64,000 nucleotides of DNA, taken from Palauibacter sp965207805. GTDB taxonomy: Bacteria; Gemmatimonadota; Gemmatimonadetes; Palauibacterales; Palauibacteraceae. Below, piece after piece: positions 8,850 through 18,238 of the stretch (positions are counted from its first letter, which is position 1; each line of letters starts with the position of its first letter). The stretch covers positions 1-64,000 of the forward strand of contig OZ242312.1 of NCBI GenBank assembly GCA_965207805.1, in the 5' to 3' direction. Position numbers and translations under genes: made by a program. The notes beneath the pieces were generated by a model. The model saw only the letters and a list, made by a program, of their open reading frames with translations, did no database searches and was not told the origin of the DNA.

Positions 8850-9980
8850 CTAGTGGGGTCGCGCGGTGGCGACGAGGTGATCGACGTGGTGGTCTTCGTT
8901 GCATCGCGTGGCGCTGGCCTCCACCTGAACCGTGATGTGCTGCAGGTTGAACTCGTTGTAGGCGATGTCCTGGATCTGGCGGAGGAGATTCGATGTATTG
9001 CCTTCGTGCTCCGGATCCACCAGCACATGCGCCGTAAGCGCGTCGTAGCCCGGGGCGAGCGTCCACACATGGACGTCGTGGATCACCGTCACGCCCTCGA
9101 GATCCTCGATCCGGTGGCAGAGCTTGTACACGTCGACGTGCTCCGGCGTCCCCTCGAGCAGCACGTGTACGACCTTGGCCAGCAGGCGCCACGTGCTGAG
9201 CAGGATCAGAATCCCGATGAGGACGCTGAGGATGGGGTCCGAGATGTACCAGTCGAAGGCCCAGACGAGGACCCCGGACACGATGACCGCCACCGACCCG
9301 AGAAGGTCGGCGATCACGTGGGCCAGGGCGCCTTCCACGTTCACGCTGTGTTTCGCCGACCGGTGCAGCACCCAGGCCGCGGCGAGATTGGCGAGGAGTC
9401 CGAGCGCTCCGACGATCAGCATCAGGCCGCCCTCGACCTCGGGTATCTCGCGGAAGCGGTGGTACGCCTCGAAGATCACCCAGGCAGAGATCAGCCACAG
9501 CGTGAGGGCGTTGATGAGTGCGGCGAGGATCTCCAGCCGATGGTATCCGAAGGTGCGCTCGACCGAGGCGGCGCGCATCGCGAAGTGCACCGCGAACAGC
9601 GCGAGACCGATGGAGGCCGCGTCGGTGAGCATGTGCCCGGCATCGGCGATGAGCGCCAGGCTTCCCGACAGGATGCCGCCGACCACCTCGACGAACATGA
9701 AGCTGGCGATGATCAGCAGGGCGAGAGTCAGGTCGCGCTTGCTGGCGTTCCTCAACTCCTCCGAATGATCGTGGGCGCCAAGGATCCCGTGGTGGTGGTG
9801 ATGGTGGCCATGATCGTGCCCGTGGTGGCCATGCCCGTGATCGTGGTCGTGATCGTGCCCGTGATCGTGGTCGTGGCCATGCCCATGATCGTGGTCGTGA
9901 TGATGGTCGTGATGGTGATCGTCATGATCGTGTCCATGACCATCGCGACCACCGCTGGAGTCCATGGAAATCACCGCCAT
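8850..9980 (-). CDS. Cation diffusion facilitator (zinc/cobalt/cadmium exporter)
   Basis: 376 residues. A cytoplasmic N-terminal stretch (14-72) is almost wholly His/Asp/Gly, then six TM helices with the metal site HMLTD (H116, D120) and HVIAD (H221, D225), then the cytoplasmic ferredoxin-like dimer domain (about 290-360) with VHDVHVWTL. Exports divalent metals, most often Zn2+, in exchange for protons. Forms a metal cluster with the His-rich protein 14 bases downstream and the ZIP-like protein; the DUF411 lipoprotein is immediately upstream. The His tract lies on a low-complexity DNA run (about 9770-9940) prone to slippage. Confidence 0.92.
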   Translation of the reverse strand: MAVISMDSSGGRDGHGHDHDDHHHDHHHDHDHGHGHDHDHGHDHDHDHGHGHHGHDHGHHHHHHGILGAHDHSEELRNASKRDLTLALLIIASFMFVEVVGGILSGSLALIADAGHMLTDAASIGLALFAVHFAMRAASVERTFGYHRLEILAALINALTLWLISAWVIFEAYHRFREIPEVEGGLMLIVGALGLLANLAAAWVLHRSAKHSVNVEGALAHVIADLLGSVAVIVSGVLVWAFDWYISDPILSVLIGILILLSTWRLLAKVVHVLLEGTPEHVDVYKLCHRIEDLEGVTVIHDVHVWTLAPGYDALTAHVLVDPEHEGNTSNLLRQIQDIAYNEFNLQHITVQVEASATRCNEDHHVDHLVATARPH

Positions 9981-10025
9981 CCAGGGATTCGGGATCGGTC
10001 GCCAGGCGACCGGCGGATTAAGACG

Positions 10026-10565
10026 TCAGCGGCTCTCGTAGATCGACGCGTTGCCTGCGGCGTCGAACTGGATCACGTCGTAGGGATCGACGCGGTCCCC
10101 GAACTCCATGCCCGGAGAACCCACCGGCATCCCGGGCACCGCGAGCCCGCTCGCGGACGGCTTCTCGGCGAGGAAGCGGGCAATGACCTCCGCGGGGATG
10201 TGGCCCTCGAACACGTAGCCGTCCACGAGCGCCGTGTGGCACGACTGCAGTTGAAGCGGCAGACCCGCGTCGATTTTCACCTCGATCATGTCATCGGTGT
10301 CCTCAACGTCGAGTTCGAACCCGGCCTCTCGCATGTGGTCGACCCAGAGGGCGCAGCAACCGCAGGTGGGAGACTTGTAGACCTTGATCTTCGGCGTCTC
10401 GGCGATGGTCGCGGCCAACGTCGCATCGACCATGGCCATCGACGAGACCGCGGCCGCCGTGCGTCCGCTCTCCCCCGCCGCTTCCGGCGCGCACGCGCTG
10501 ACGAGCAACGCCAGCCCGAGCACGGCCGCTCCGGCCCCCATCCTTCTGCACATTCCGTTCAACAT
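10026..10565 (-). CDS. DUF411 metal-binding lipoprotein
   Basis: 179 residues from ATG 10565. Lipobox LLVSAC, then the DUF411 core VYKSPTCGCCALWVDHM and SCHTALVDGYVFEGHIPAEVI, whose Cys and His residues probably bind copper or another soft metal. DUF411 proteins are commonly found with copper-resistance genes. First gene of the 10.6-7.9 kb metal cluster, so export of the metal by the CDF protein and periplasmic binding by this lipoprotein may be linked. An upstream in-frame start would put 37 charged residues before the signal and was rejected. Confidence 0.85.
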   Translation of the reverse strand: MLNGMCRRMGAGAAVLGLALLVSACAPEAAGESGRTAAAVSSMAMVDATLAATIAETPKIKVYKSPTCGCCALWVDHMREAGFELDVEDTDDMIEVKIDAGLPLQLQSCHTALVDGYVFEGHIPAEVIARFLAEKPSASGLAVPGMPVGSPGMEFGDRVDPYDVIQFDAAGNASIYESR

Positions 10566-10729
10566 CACCGCTCCCGGTTCGATTCCTGCCGCTCCATCCC
10601 CCAAGTTATCCGTAAGGAGGCTGCCACGGTACCGTTGCGATACGATTCTGCGCGGCATCATGCGGCGATCAGGCACGGGGATGCGGGTGCCGCGCGGGCC
10701 CCGGAAACGCTTGAGAGAGGCGAGGCGTG

Positions 10730-11818
10730 ATGGAAAGACTGTTACAACTGTGGAGCGAAGCGGTCGCCTTCATGGCTCCGCGCTGGCTGCCCAGCCTGAT
10801 CGTGATCCTGGTCGCCGGTCTCGTCTACCTCGTGGCGCTAATGGTGCTGGGCCGCGCGCAGCGGCACTGGGTGACCCGGACCGCGACGCAACTCGACGAT
10901 CTGGCCGTGCGACTGGTTCGCCAGGCCCTGCTGCTGTCGAGCGGGGCACTGGCGGTCTGGCGCCTGCTCGAAATCTGGGCCCTGCCCACCGTGGCGCAGT
11001 GGGTCTATGCGATCTGGATCGGCGTCCTCTTCTTCCCGTTGAGCCGGTTCGTCGGCGACCTCCTGACCGCGGTCGAGACCGAGGTCGTCTCCCGCACGTC
11101 GACGCCGCTCGACAAGACCGCGCTCCCCATGGTCAACAACGCGATCCGCTTCCTGGTCATCGCCCTCGGTGTCGTCCTCGCGCTTGCCGAACTGGGCATC
11201 AACATCGCGCCTCTCCTCGCCGGCGCCGGCGTCATGGGCCTCGCCCTTTCGCTCGCCGCCAAGGACACGCTCTCCAACGTGATCGCCGGAGTGCTCCTCA
11301 TCGTCGATCGCCCCTTCCAGGTCGGGGACCGGATCGAACTGTGGACGGCTCCCAACGAGACGGGGTCGTGGGGCGACGTGATCGAGATCGGGCTCCGGGC
11401 CACGAAGATCCGGAATCCGGACAATCTCGTCATCGTCGTCCCGAACAATCAGATCATGCAGCGCGACATCATCAACTACACGATGTCCGGCCAGGACATC
11501 CGACTCCGAATCCCCTTCTCGGTGGCGTACGAATCGGACATCGAGCGAGCGAAGTCACTGCTGGTGGACATCGCTCTGGGGGTCGAGGGGGTCAAGGACG
11601 ATCCCGCGCCGATCGTCATCGCCCGGAGTTTCGGCCCGTCCGAGGTGAACCTCCAATTGCGCGTCTGGATCCTCGAGGCGAGGGCGAGACGGCGCATCGC
11701 TGACGACATCAGCGAGAGGGCGCTCCCCGCCTTCGAGGAGGCCGGCGTGGAGATCCCCTACCCGAAGCGGGAACTCTTCATCCGGTCCGCGGATGGGCCA
11801 CAGGCGGACGGAGCCTGA
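10730..11818 (+). CDS. MscS-family mechanosensitive channel
   Basis: About 362 residues. Three TM helices, with the Gly/Ala-rich pore helix and its continuation (GAGVMGLALSLAAKDTLSNVIAG) followed by the beta domain VDRPFQVGDRIEL and a C-terminal alpha/beta domain. Opens on membrane tension to release small solutes. ATG 10730 directly follows an alternative GTG at 10727. The 3' end overlaps the next gene by 26 bases if that gene starts at its ATG. Confidence 0.9.
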   Translation: MERLLQLWSEAVAFMAPRWLPSLIVILVAGLVYLVALMVLGRAQRHWVTRTATQLDDLAVRLVRQALLLSSGALAVWRLLEIWALPTVAQWVYAIWIGVLFFPLSRFVGDLLTAVETEVVSRTSTPLDKTALPMVNNAIRFLVIALGVVLALAELGINIAPLLAGAGVMGLALSLAAKDTLSNVIAGVLLIVDRPFQVGDRIELWTAPNETGSWGDVIEIGLRATKIRNPDNLVIVVPNNQIMQRDIINYTMSGQDIRLRIPFSVAYESDIERAKSLLVDIALGVEGVKDDPAPIVIARSFGPSEVNLQLRVWILEARARRRIADDISERALPAFEEAGVEIPYPKRELFIRSADGPQADGA

Positions 11819-13163
11819 GTTGCGACGCGCCGGGAACCCGGGAAGCCGGCCGCTCGTCGCGGTTTCCGCGATCCTTGCGGGAGCGGTTGTCCCCGGCGGC
11901 TTGGCGGGTGCCGGCCAGGACACGTTCATCGCGCCACAGTCGGAGTTGTTCACCAATGTGACCGTGATCGACGGCCGCGGGGGGCCGCCCAGGCCTTCGT
12001 CGTCGGTCCTCGTGTGGGGCGGCCGCATCCAGGACATCGGCGCCCGGGGCTCCGTGGCCGCTCCGCAAGGCACCGTCGTCGTGGACCTCTCGGGCTCCTA
12101 CCTCCTCCCCGGGTTCATCGATGCGCACGCCTCGCCCCAGACCACGGAAGAACTGCGCGCGCTGCTGGCCGCCGGGATCACCGGGGTGCGCGACGGAGCC
12201 ACCTCCATGGCCGCCTTCGAGGAGCGGGGTCGCGGAAGCTTCGGCGACGACCCCGTTCCCGCCGTCTACGTCGGCGGACCGGTTCTCGATGCCGGAAGCG
12301 CGTCGAGCGGCGCGGCGCTGGAATCGGAGGCCGCCGCCGTCGCGGAGGTGGCGCGGCAGGCCACGGATGGAGCCGGCTTCGTCTCCGTCGCCTCCGGCGT
12401 GCCTCCGTCCTGGCTCGTCGGGATCGCACGGGCCGCGCGCCGCGCGGAGGTGCCCTTGTGGGCCGATCGCCGGGATGGCGGCTGGCTGCTGGCCCTCCGT
12501 GCCGGGTCCGACGTCGCGGGTCCCCTGGTCTCCGGCGACGCCGAGCTGCTTCCGGAGGGCGAGCGCGGACCCTTCGAGGCGCTTGCGGAAGAGGGGCGGG
12601 TCCCGGCCCAGATCGCGTGGCTGGAGCGGCTGGAGCCGCAGGGCCCCGACGTCGACCGTGCCGTCAACGCGCTTCTCTCGAACGACTCGGCGCTTCTGCC
12701 GATGCTTGCCAGCGCGTCCGCCTCCCTCGACTGTCCGGCCGCCGCCGCCACCTGCGCGCCGATGTCCAACGACGAACGGAGGGCGCTCGCGGCGGTCTGG
12801 CCCAAGGCCCAGGCGCTGGTCCGGACCTTTCACGGCCAGGGGGTCCGCCTGCTCGTGGGGTCCGATGCTCCGCGCACGACCGCGTGGGGAGAGGGTTTCC
12901 ACAGTGAGATGCAGTTGCTCGTGGAGGCCGGCATCCCCCCTCTCGAAGTCCTCGGTATGGCCACGAGGAACGGTGCCATCGAGCTCGGCCAACTGCATGA
13001 GCGGGGGACGATCGAGATCGGGAAGCGCGCCGACTTCCTCGTCCTCGAGGCGAACCCCGCCGCCGACATCCGGAACGCGCGCCGCATCTCGTTCGTCGTG
13101 ATCGACGGGGATGCGTGGACCTTCGACCGGGAGGGGAACTGGAGGCGCGTCCGGTTCAACTGA
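11793..13163 (+). CDS. Secreted amidohydrolase-superfamily protein, metal site degraded
   Basis: 456 residues: hydrophobic export signal (about 20-41), the N-terminal beta domain, and an amidohydrolase barrel with the family end GTIEIGKRADFLVLEANPAADI. The metal-binding HxH after strand 1 is here H112-A-S114 (GFIDAHASPQ), and the usual strand 5 and 6 His motifs (HAHG, EHG) cannot be found; only the strand 8 VGSDAP is intact. It is therefore probably not a normal metallohydrolase. The intact paralogue at 49759 in this window shows what is missing. An alternative TTG start at 11820 would avoid the overlap with the channel gene. Confidence 0.75.
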   Translation: MGHRRTEPELRRAGNPGSRPLVAVSAILAGAVVPGGLAGAGQDTFIAPQSELFTNVTVIDGRGGPPRPSSSVLVWGGRIQDIGARGSVAAPQGTVVVDLSGSYLLPGFIDAHASPQTTEELRALLAAGITGVRDGATSMAAFEERGRGSFGDDPVPAVYVGGPVLDAGSASSGAALESEAAAVAEVARQATDGAGFVSVASGVPPSWLVGIARAARRAEVPLWADRRDGGWLLALRAGSDVAGPLVSGDAELLPEGERGPFEALAEEGRVPAQIAWLERLEPQGPDVDRAVNALLSNDSALLPMLASASASLDCPAAAATCAPMSNDERRALAAVWPKAQALVRTFHGQGVRLLVGSDAPRTTAWGEGFHSEMQLLVEAGIPPLEVLGMATRNGAIELGQLHERGTIEIGKRADFLVLEANPAADIRNARRISFVVIDGDAWTFDREGNWRRVRFN

Positions 13164-13181
13164 CGGAACGCCCCTTCGGCT

Positions 13182-13871
13182 TTATCCGGTGCGGTAACAG
13201 TACGCGTTGCGGCGCCGGGTGAGGTCCTCGATCACCGCTACCTTGAAGGTTTCCGCGCACTCCGAGCCGCCCAGTTCTCGGCTGTATTCCTCGATGTCCA
13301 CGACTTCGGCGCCCAGCCAGGCGCTCCGGAACGGTCGCGGAAAACGTTCCCCGGGAGCCTGGATGTGATGAAGTCCGCCGCTGTAGCCGATGAACAGCCG
13401 GCCGTCCGGCATCGCCCGGAGGATGTCGGCGATGCCCCCGCGGATGGTCATGGGATTCCCCTCGAGATCCAGCCCGGTGCGGCGCATCATCCGCCCTTCC
13501 GGGAGGATGATGAGCATGGCTTCCGGATCCCGGACCTGCCGGAGCACCTCCTCCCACGTGTCGTCCTTCTCGCGCGTCACCGGCACCACGTGTTTGGCGA
13601 TGAGCAGGAAGAGCCGGCCCAGTATCGGTCGGGCCGCGGTCTTGTCCGCGAGCGGCACGACACCGTGCGTCGCGAGTTGCCACAGCACGCGGCTCGGCAC
13701 CACGGCGAGGAAGACCGGTTCGAAGAGGCTCGTGTGGTTGAGCAGGGCGAGCACGCGCAGGCCCGCCCAGGGATCGTCGGCTTCGCGGAGCCACTCCAGC
13801 CGGACCCGGCAGAGCGCCTTCGCCGCGACCTTGATCGCAAAGAGAAGAAGAAAGACGATATAGCTGCGCAT
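13182..13871 (-). CDS. PlsC-like acyltransferase family protein
   Basis: 229 residues with an N-terminal hydrophobic helix, then LNHTSLFEP (the HX4D motif in an HX4E form) and LPEGRMMR, the block III region of glycerolipid acyltransferases. Probably transfers an acyl group at the inner membrane. The Asp-to-Glu change and the short length separate it from canonical PlsC, so the acceptor is unknown. Convergent with the amidohydrolase gene. Confidence 0.65.
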   Translation of the reverse strand: MRSYIVFLLLFAIKVAAKALCRVRLEWLREADDPWAGLRVLALLNHTSLFEPVFLAVVPSRVLWQLATHGVVPLADKTAARPILGRLFLLIAKHVVPVTREKDDTWEEVLRQVRDPEAMLIILPEGRMMRRTGLDLEGNPMTIRGGIADILRAMPDGRLFIGYSGGLHHIQAPGERFPRPFRSAWLGAEVVDIEEYSRELGGSECAETFKVAVIEDLTRRRNAYCYRTG

Positions 13872-14031
13872 CTTGCGCAGTGTGGTTCAGAGATTGTCGA
13901 GCGGTCAAGAGTTCCGGCCCCTCGATCGGAGGAGGCCAGAGTTGGCATTGGCCCAGGCCCTGCCCCATCTTCGGGCGGCCGGCGGTACACTTCCGGCGGT
14001 ACACGGCATCCGTATTTAAGGAGTACTTTCC

Positions 14032-14952
14032 ATGAAAGCTCGATCGTTGTTCCTCGCGACTCTTCTCGCATGCGTGCTCTCGACCCCCGTCCTCGCGCAG
14101 CGTGACTTCTCGGCCGTCCAGATCGAAGCGACGCACGTCGCCGGCACCGTCTGGATGCTGGTGGGGAGCGGCGGCAACATCGGCGTGTCGTCGGGTTCCG
14201 ACGGCGTCGTGATGGTTGACGACCAATTCGCGCCGCTGGCGGACAAGATCCGTGACGCACTTCGGGAAGTGGGGCAGTCGGAGGAGGCCGCGGAACCGCA
14301 GTTTCTCATCAACACGCATTTCCACGGCGATCACACCGGCGGGAACGTCGAGTTCGGGGAGGCCTCCACGATCGTCGCGCACACCAACGTGCGCACCCGG
14401 CTGGCTGCGGGCGGATCGCCCGACGTGGCCCTGCCCGTCGTGACGTTCGACGACGCCGTCTCCATCCACTTCAACGGCGAGGAGATCCGGGCATTCCACA
14501 TCCCGCACGGACACACCGACGGGGACGCGCTCATCTACTTCACCGGCTCCAACGTCCTCCACATGGGCGACGATTTCTTCGCCGGCCGCTTCCCCTTCGT
14601 CGACATCGACAACGGCGGGAACGTGGAGGGACTCGCGAACGGGATCTCGGAAGTGCTGGCCAACGTGCCGGCCGACATCCACATCATCCCCGGGCACGGT
14701 CCGCTCTCCACCGTGGACGACCTGCGGACGTACCACCGCATGATCACCGAGACGATCGCGATGGTCCGCGGGAAGATCGACGCCGGGATGAACAGCGAGG
14801 AGGTCCAGGGCGAGGGCGTCGCCGAGGAGTGGGCCGACTGGGGCGCCGGGTTCATCTCGACGGAACGCTGGCTCGACACCGTGCACCGCAGCCTTTCCGG
14901 AGCGGCGGGCGGCGAGGATGTCGAACACGGCCACGGACACGGACACCACTAG
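14032..14952 (+). CDS. Secreted metallo-beta-lactamase-fold hydrolase with natural His tail
   Basis: 306 residues. Signal peptide 1-23 (cut near LAQ), then the MBL metal motif HFHGDHTGGN, HIPHGHTDGDALIYF, HMGDDFF and IIPGHGPLS, giving an intact two-zinc site in the periplasm. The last residues are EHGHGHGHH, a native His-rich tail that may help load metal. ATG preceded by TTAAGGAG. Fold is certain, substrate is not; beta-lactamase activity should not be assumed. The stop codon TAG is followed immediately by the GTG of sucA. Confidence 0.88.
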   Translation: MKARSLFLATLLACVLSTPVLAQRDFSAVQIEATHVAGTVWMLVGSGGNIGVSSGSDGVVMVDDQFAPLADKIRDALREVGQSEEAAEPQFLINTHFHGDHTGGNVEFGEASTIVAHTNVRTRLAAGGSPDVALPVVTFDDAVSIHFNGEEIRAFHIPHGHTDGDALIYFTGSNVLHMGDDFFAGRFPFVDIDNGGNVEGLANGISEVLANVPADIHIIPGHGPLSTVDDLRTYHRMITETIAMVRGKIDAGMNSEEVQGEGVAEEWADWGAGFISTERWLDTVHRSLSGAAGGEDVEHGHGHGHH

Positions 14953-17763
14953 GTGAGCGACGACGGAAGCCGCTCCGCCGACGACCGCGGCTGGGTCGCG
15001 GACGGCTACAACGCGGGGTACGCCGAGGGGCTGGTCGAACGGACGCTTCGCGACCGGGGCGTGATCCCGCCGCCGCTGGCGGGCTGGGATCCATCGGCCG
15101 GGGCGGTCGTTGAAGCGCCACCGGTCGTCCTTCCTCCTCCCCCCGCTCCTCCTCCGCCCGCACCCACGCCCGCCGAGGCGGAGGTCGTAGCGACGGAGGA
15201 TCTGCGGCTCGCCGCCATCGCCGGGGCGCTCGTCGAGGCCTACCGCGCGTACGGACACCTGGGGGCGCGCATCGACCCGCTCGGCTCCGAACCGCCGAGG
15301 CACCCACTGCTCGAACCGGAATATCACGGCATCCGCCGCGACGAACTCACGCGCGTGCCCGCCTCCGCCGTCTGGCTCAAGCACCTGGGCGACAACGCCG
15401 CCGAAGTCGTGGACCGCCTCGAGGAGATCTACTGCGGCCCGATCGGCTACGAACTCGACCAGATGGAGAACTCGACCCAGCGCGACTGGCTCGTGGACTA
15501 CATCGAGTCGCACCGCCACCGGCTCCTCATGAGCCGCGAGCGGGCGAAGGCGTGCCTCGAGTGGCTGACCCGCGTGGAGGGGCTCGAGACGTTCCTCCAC
15601 CGGACCTACCTCGGGAAGAAGCGGTTCTCCGTCGAGGGACTCGACGTGCTCGTGCCGATGATGCGGGGGATCATCGGGAGCGCGGGGCGGCGCGGGGCGC
15701 GGCAGGTGTTTGTGGGAATGGCGCACCGCGGGCGCCTGAACGTGCTGGCCCACGTCATGGGGCTCTCCTACGAGTCGATCGTGGCCGAATTCGAGGAACA
15801 GGCCGCGCGCGGCATCATGACGGCGCTTCCCGAGCACGGATCAGGGGACGTCAAATACCACGTGGGCGGCAGATCCCAGGTCGCGGAGGACGAGGTCGAA
15901 CTGGACGTGCGGCTCGCCCCGAACCCGAGCCACCTCGAGCACGTGAACCCCGTCGTCCTCGGCATGGCCCGCGCCGCGCGCTTCAGCGGCGAAGCCTCCG
16001 ACTCATCGGCCATCCTCCCCATCCTCATCCACGGCGACGCCTCCTTCGCGGGGCAGGGGGTCGTGGCGGAAACGCTGAACCTTTGCCGGCTGCGCGCCTA
16101 CGAGACGGGCGGCACGCTTCACATCATCACGAACAACCAGTTGGGGTTCACCACCCTGCCCGGCGACAGTCGCTCGACCCGGTACGCGAGCGACCTGGCG
16201 CTCGGCTTCCGGCTTCCCGTCGTGCACGTGAACGCGGACGACCCCGAGGCGTGCATGGCCGCGGTGAGGCTCGCCGTCGACTACCGGTTCGAGTTCGGCG
16301 AGGACCTGGTCATCGACCTCGTGGGCTACCGGCGCTACGGACACAACGAAGGGGACGAACCCTCGTACACCCAGCCCATGATGTACGAACGGATCGCCTC
16401 GCACCCGCGGGTGCGCGCGCAGTTCGCGGAGGTTGTCGTCGAGCGGGGGCTCATCTCCCGCGAAGAGGCCGACGCCATCGTCGCGGACGTGGACGCGGAA
16501 CTCGAGGCGGCCAGGGGGGCGATCGCCGCGCACAAGGAAGCGGACGAACAGACGGGAGCGGCGCCGGACCCGAAGCGTCTGCTGGATCCGGCGGAGCCGG
16601 CGCGGCCGACCGGCATTCCGGAGGCGCGGCTGCGGATCCTCAACGAAGCGATCCACCGTTGGCCCGACGATTTCAAGCCCTTCCACAAGCTCGGCCGACA
16701 ACTGGATCGGCGTCGCGCCGCGCTGGACGAAGGGATCGACTGGGGGCACGGCGAGTCGCTCGCGCTCGCGGGCCTGCTCACGGAGGGCGTCCCGGTGCGC
16801 CTCACCGGCGAGGACACCGAGCGCGGCACGTTCAGCCACCGGCACCTCGTGCTGCATGACGCCGAAGACGGGCGCCCGTACACGCCCATGGCCCACCTCG
16901 AACAGGGGCAGGCGGCGTTCCGCATCGCGAACAGCCCCCTGTCCGAGATCGCCACGCTAGGCTTCGAGTACGGCTTCTCCACGATCGCGGCCAACGCGCT
17001 CGTCATGTGGGAGGCGCAGTTCGGCGACTTCGGCAACGTCGGCCAGGCGATCATCGACCAGTTCATCGTGTCGGGCCGCACAAAGTGGGGGCTGGAGTCG
17101 CGGCTCGTCCTGCTCCTCCCGCACGGCTACGAAGGCCAGGGCCCGGAACACTCGAGCGCCCGGCTGGAGCGTTTCCTGCAACTCGCGGCCGAAGGCAACA
17201 TCCGCGTCGTGAACTGCACGACGCCCGCGCAGTACTTCCACGCGCTACGCTGGCAGGCGCTGCGCGCGACCTGCCGTCCGCTGATCGTGATGACGCCGAA
17301 GAGCCTGCTGCGCCACCCGCGCGCCCGCTCGACGATCGGCGACCTCACCGGCGGCGCCTTCCGCCCCGTGCTCCCGGACCCCGACTTCCGGGCCGATCCG
17401 TCGAACGTGAGCCGGGTCCTCGTGTGCAGCGGAAAGGTCTACTTCGACCTGCTGGCGGAAGCTCCCCCCGCGCACGACATCCCGATCCTGCGCGTGGAAC
17501 AGCCCTATCCCTTCCCGGCCGAGGAACTGGCCGCCGCCCTGGCGCCGTATCCCCGCGAGACGGAGATCTGCTGGGTGCAGGAAGAACCGGAAAACATGGG
17601 CGCCTGGACGTTCATGCGTCCGCACCTGCGCCAACTCATCGGCCGCGAGCCCGTCTACATCGGCCGCCCCGAGCGCGCCAGCCCCGCGGAGGGCTACTTC
17701 GGGAAGCACGTCCGCCGCCAGCGCCGCCTCCTCAGAACGGCGCTTCGGCTTCCGGAGGCGTAG
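14953..17763 (+). CDS. sucA: 2-oxoglutarate dehydrogenase E1 component
   Basis: 936 residues, GTG start, close to the usual length. Thiamine-diphosphate enzyme decarboxylating 2-oxoglutarate in the TCA cycle and passing the succinyl group to E2. Seen: an E1 N-terminal arm interrupted by a Pro-rich linker (about 55-75), GMAHRGRLNVL, the ThDP/Mg motif from GDASFAGQG to ITNNQLGF, GYRRYGHNEGDEP, and the C-terminal transketolase-like half ending with WVQEEPENMGAWTF. sucB and lpd are not in the window. Confidence 0.95.
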   Translation: MSDDGSRSADDRGWVADGYNAGYAEGLVERTLRDRGVIPPPLAGWDPSAGAVVEAPPVVLPPPPAPPPPAPTPAEAEVVATEDLRLAAIAGALVEAYRAYGHLGARIDPLGSEPPRHPLLEPEYHGIRRDELTRVPASAVWLKHLGDNAAEVVDRLEEIYCGPIGYELDQMENSTQRDWLVDYIESHRHRLLMSRERAKACLEWLTRVEGLETFLHRTYLGKKRFSVEGLDVLVPMMRGIIGSAGRRGARQVFVGMAHRGRLNVLAHVMGLSYESIVAEFEEQAARGIMTALPEHGSGDVKYHVGGRSQVAEDEVELDVRLAPNPSHLEHVNPVVLGMARAARFSGEASDSSAILPILIHGDASFAGQGVVAETLNLCRLRAYETGGTLHIITNNQLGFTTLPGDSRSTRYASDLALGFRLPVVHVNADDPEACMAAVRLAVDYRFEFGEDLVIDLVGYRRYGHNEGDEPSYTQPMMYERIASHPRVRAQFAEVVVERGLISREEADAIVADVDAELEAARGAIAAHKEADEQTGAAPDPKRLLDPAEPARPTGIPEARLRILNEAIHRWPDDFKPFHKLGRQLDRRRAALDEGIDWGHGESLALAGLLTEGVPVRLTGEDTERGTFSHRHLVLHDAEDGRPYTPMAHLEQGQAAFRIANSPLSEIATLGFEYGFSTIAANALVMWEAQFGDFGNVGQAIIDQFIVSGRTKWGLESRLVLLLPHGYEGQGPEHSSARLERFLQLAAEGNIRVVNCTTPAQYFHALRWQALRATCRPLIVMTPKSLLRHPRARSTIGDLTGGAFRPVLPDPDFRADPSNVSRVLVCSGKVYFDLLAEAPPAHDIPILRVEQPYPFPAEELAAALAPYPRETEICWVQEEPENMGAWTFMRPHLRQLIGREPVYIGRPERASPAEGYFGKHVRRQRRLLRTALRLPEA

Positions 17764-17788
17764 CGGCTGCCCGAGGCTTAGGGGGAGG

Positions 17789-18088
17789 TCAGCGGATCCG
17801 GGTCTGGATCGTCCGCTTCATGTCCGAGAGTTCGGAGACCACCTTCTGGTGGAGGACGCCGAGGGCCTGGCTGTTGCCGTCTTCCTCGGAATCCGAAAGC
17901 TCCTCGAGGCGCGTCTTCGCGCCGTCGTACTTGCGCTCCAGCCGGTCGATCATGGCCATGATCTGAACCTTTCGGCCGGCGCGGGCCTCGCGGAGCTTCA
18001 CCCTCAGCTCCTCGGCCCCCTCGCGGTACTTCTCGACCGTCGCGGTCGTGCGCTGCAGCATCTGCTCGTAGTTGTCGGAAAGCTCCAT
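17789..18088 (-). CDS. Small coiled-coil protein of unknown function
   Basis: 99 residues from ATG 18088 (MELSDNYEQMLQRT). Almost entirely charged heptad-like helix with no Cys, no TM segment and no signal peptide; a cytoplasmic coiled coil is likely. The frame continues upstream to 18133, but the added residues look less natural. Convergent with sucA and 150 bases downstream of the actF end. I do not recognise a family. Confidence 0.55.
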   Translation of the reverse strand: MELSDNYEQMLQRTTATVEKYREGAEELRVKLREARAGRKVQIMAMIDRLERKYDGAKTRLEELSDSEEDGNSQALGVLHQKVVSELSDMKRTIQTRIR

Positions 18089-18238
18089 CCAAACCGCCTC
18101 GGTCAAGAACTTCGCGGCACGAGGCCACGCCACATCGGCATGGTCCGCGCCGTCACGTCATACGGCCAGCGTTTGAAAATAGAGGCCAGAGGCCGCCCAG
18201 GGCACCCCTTCGCCCGTCGGGCCGAAATCGGCGGCCAC

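Noticed and set aside
8415..10730. Very long plus-strand open frame opposite the CDF and DUF411 genes
   Set aside because: Low-complexity Asp/Arg/Val product is the antisense of His-rich codons; the minus-strand genes have clear domains and ribosome binding sites.
13156..15837. Long minus-strand frame through the acyltransferase, hydrolase and sucA region
   Set aside because: Composition of a shadow frame and overlap with three recognised genes.
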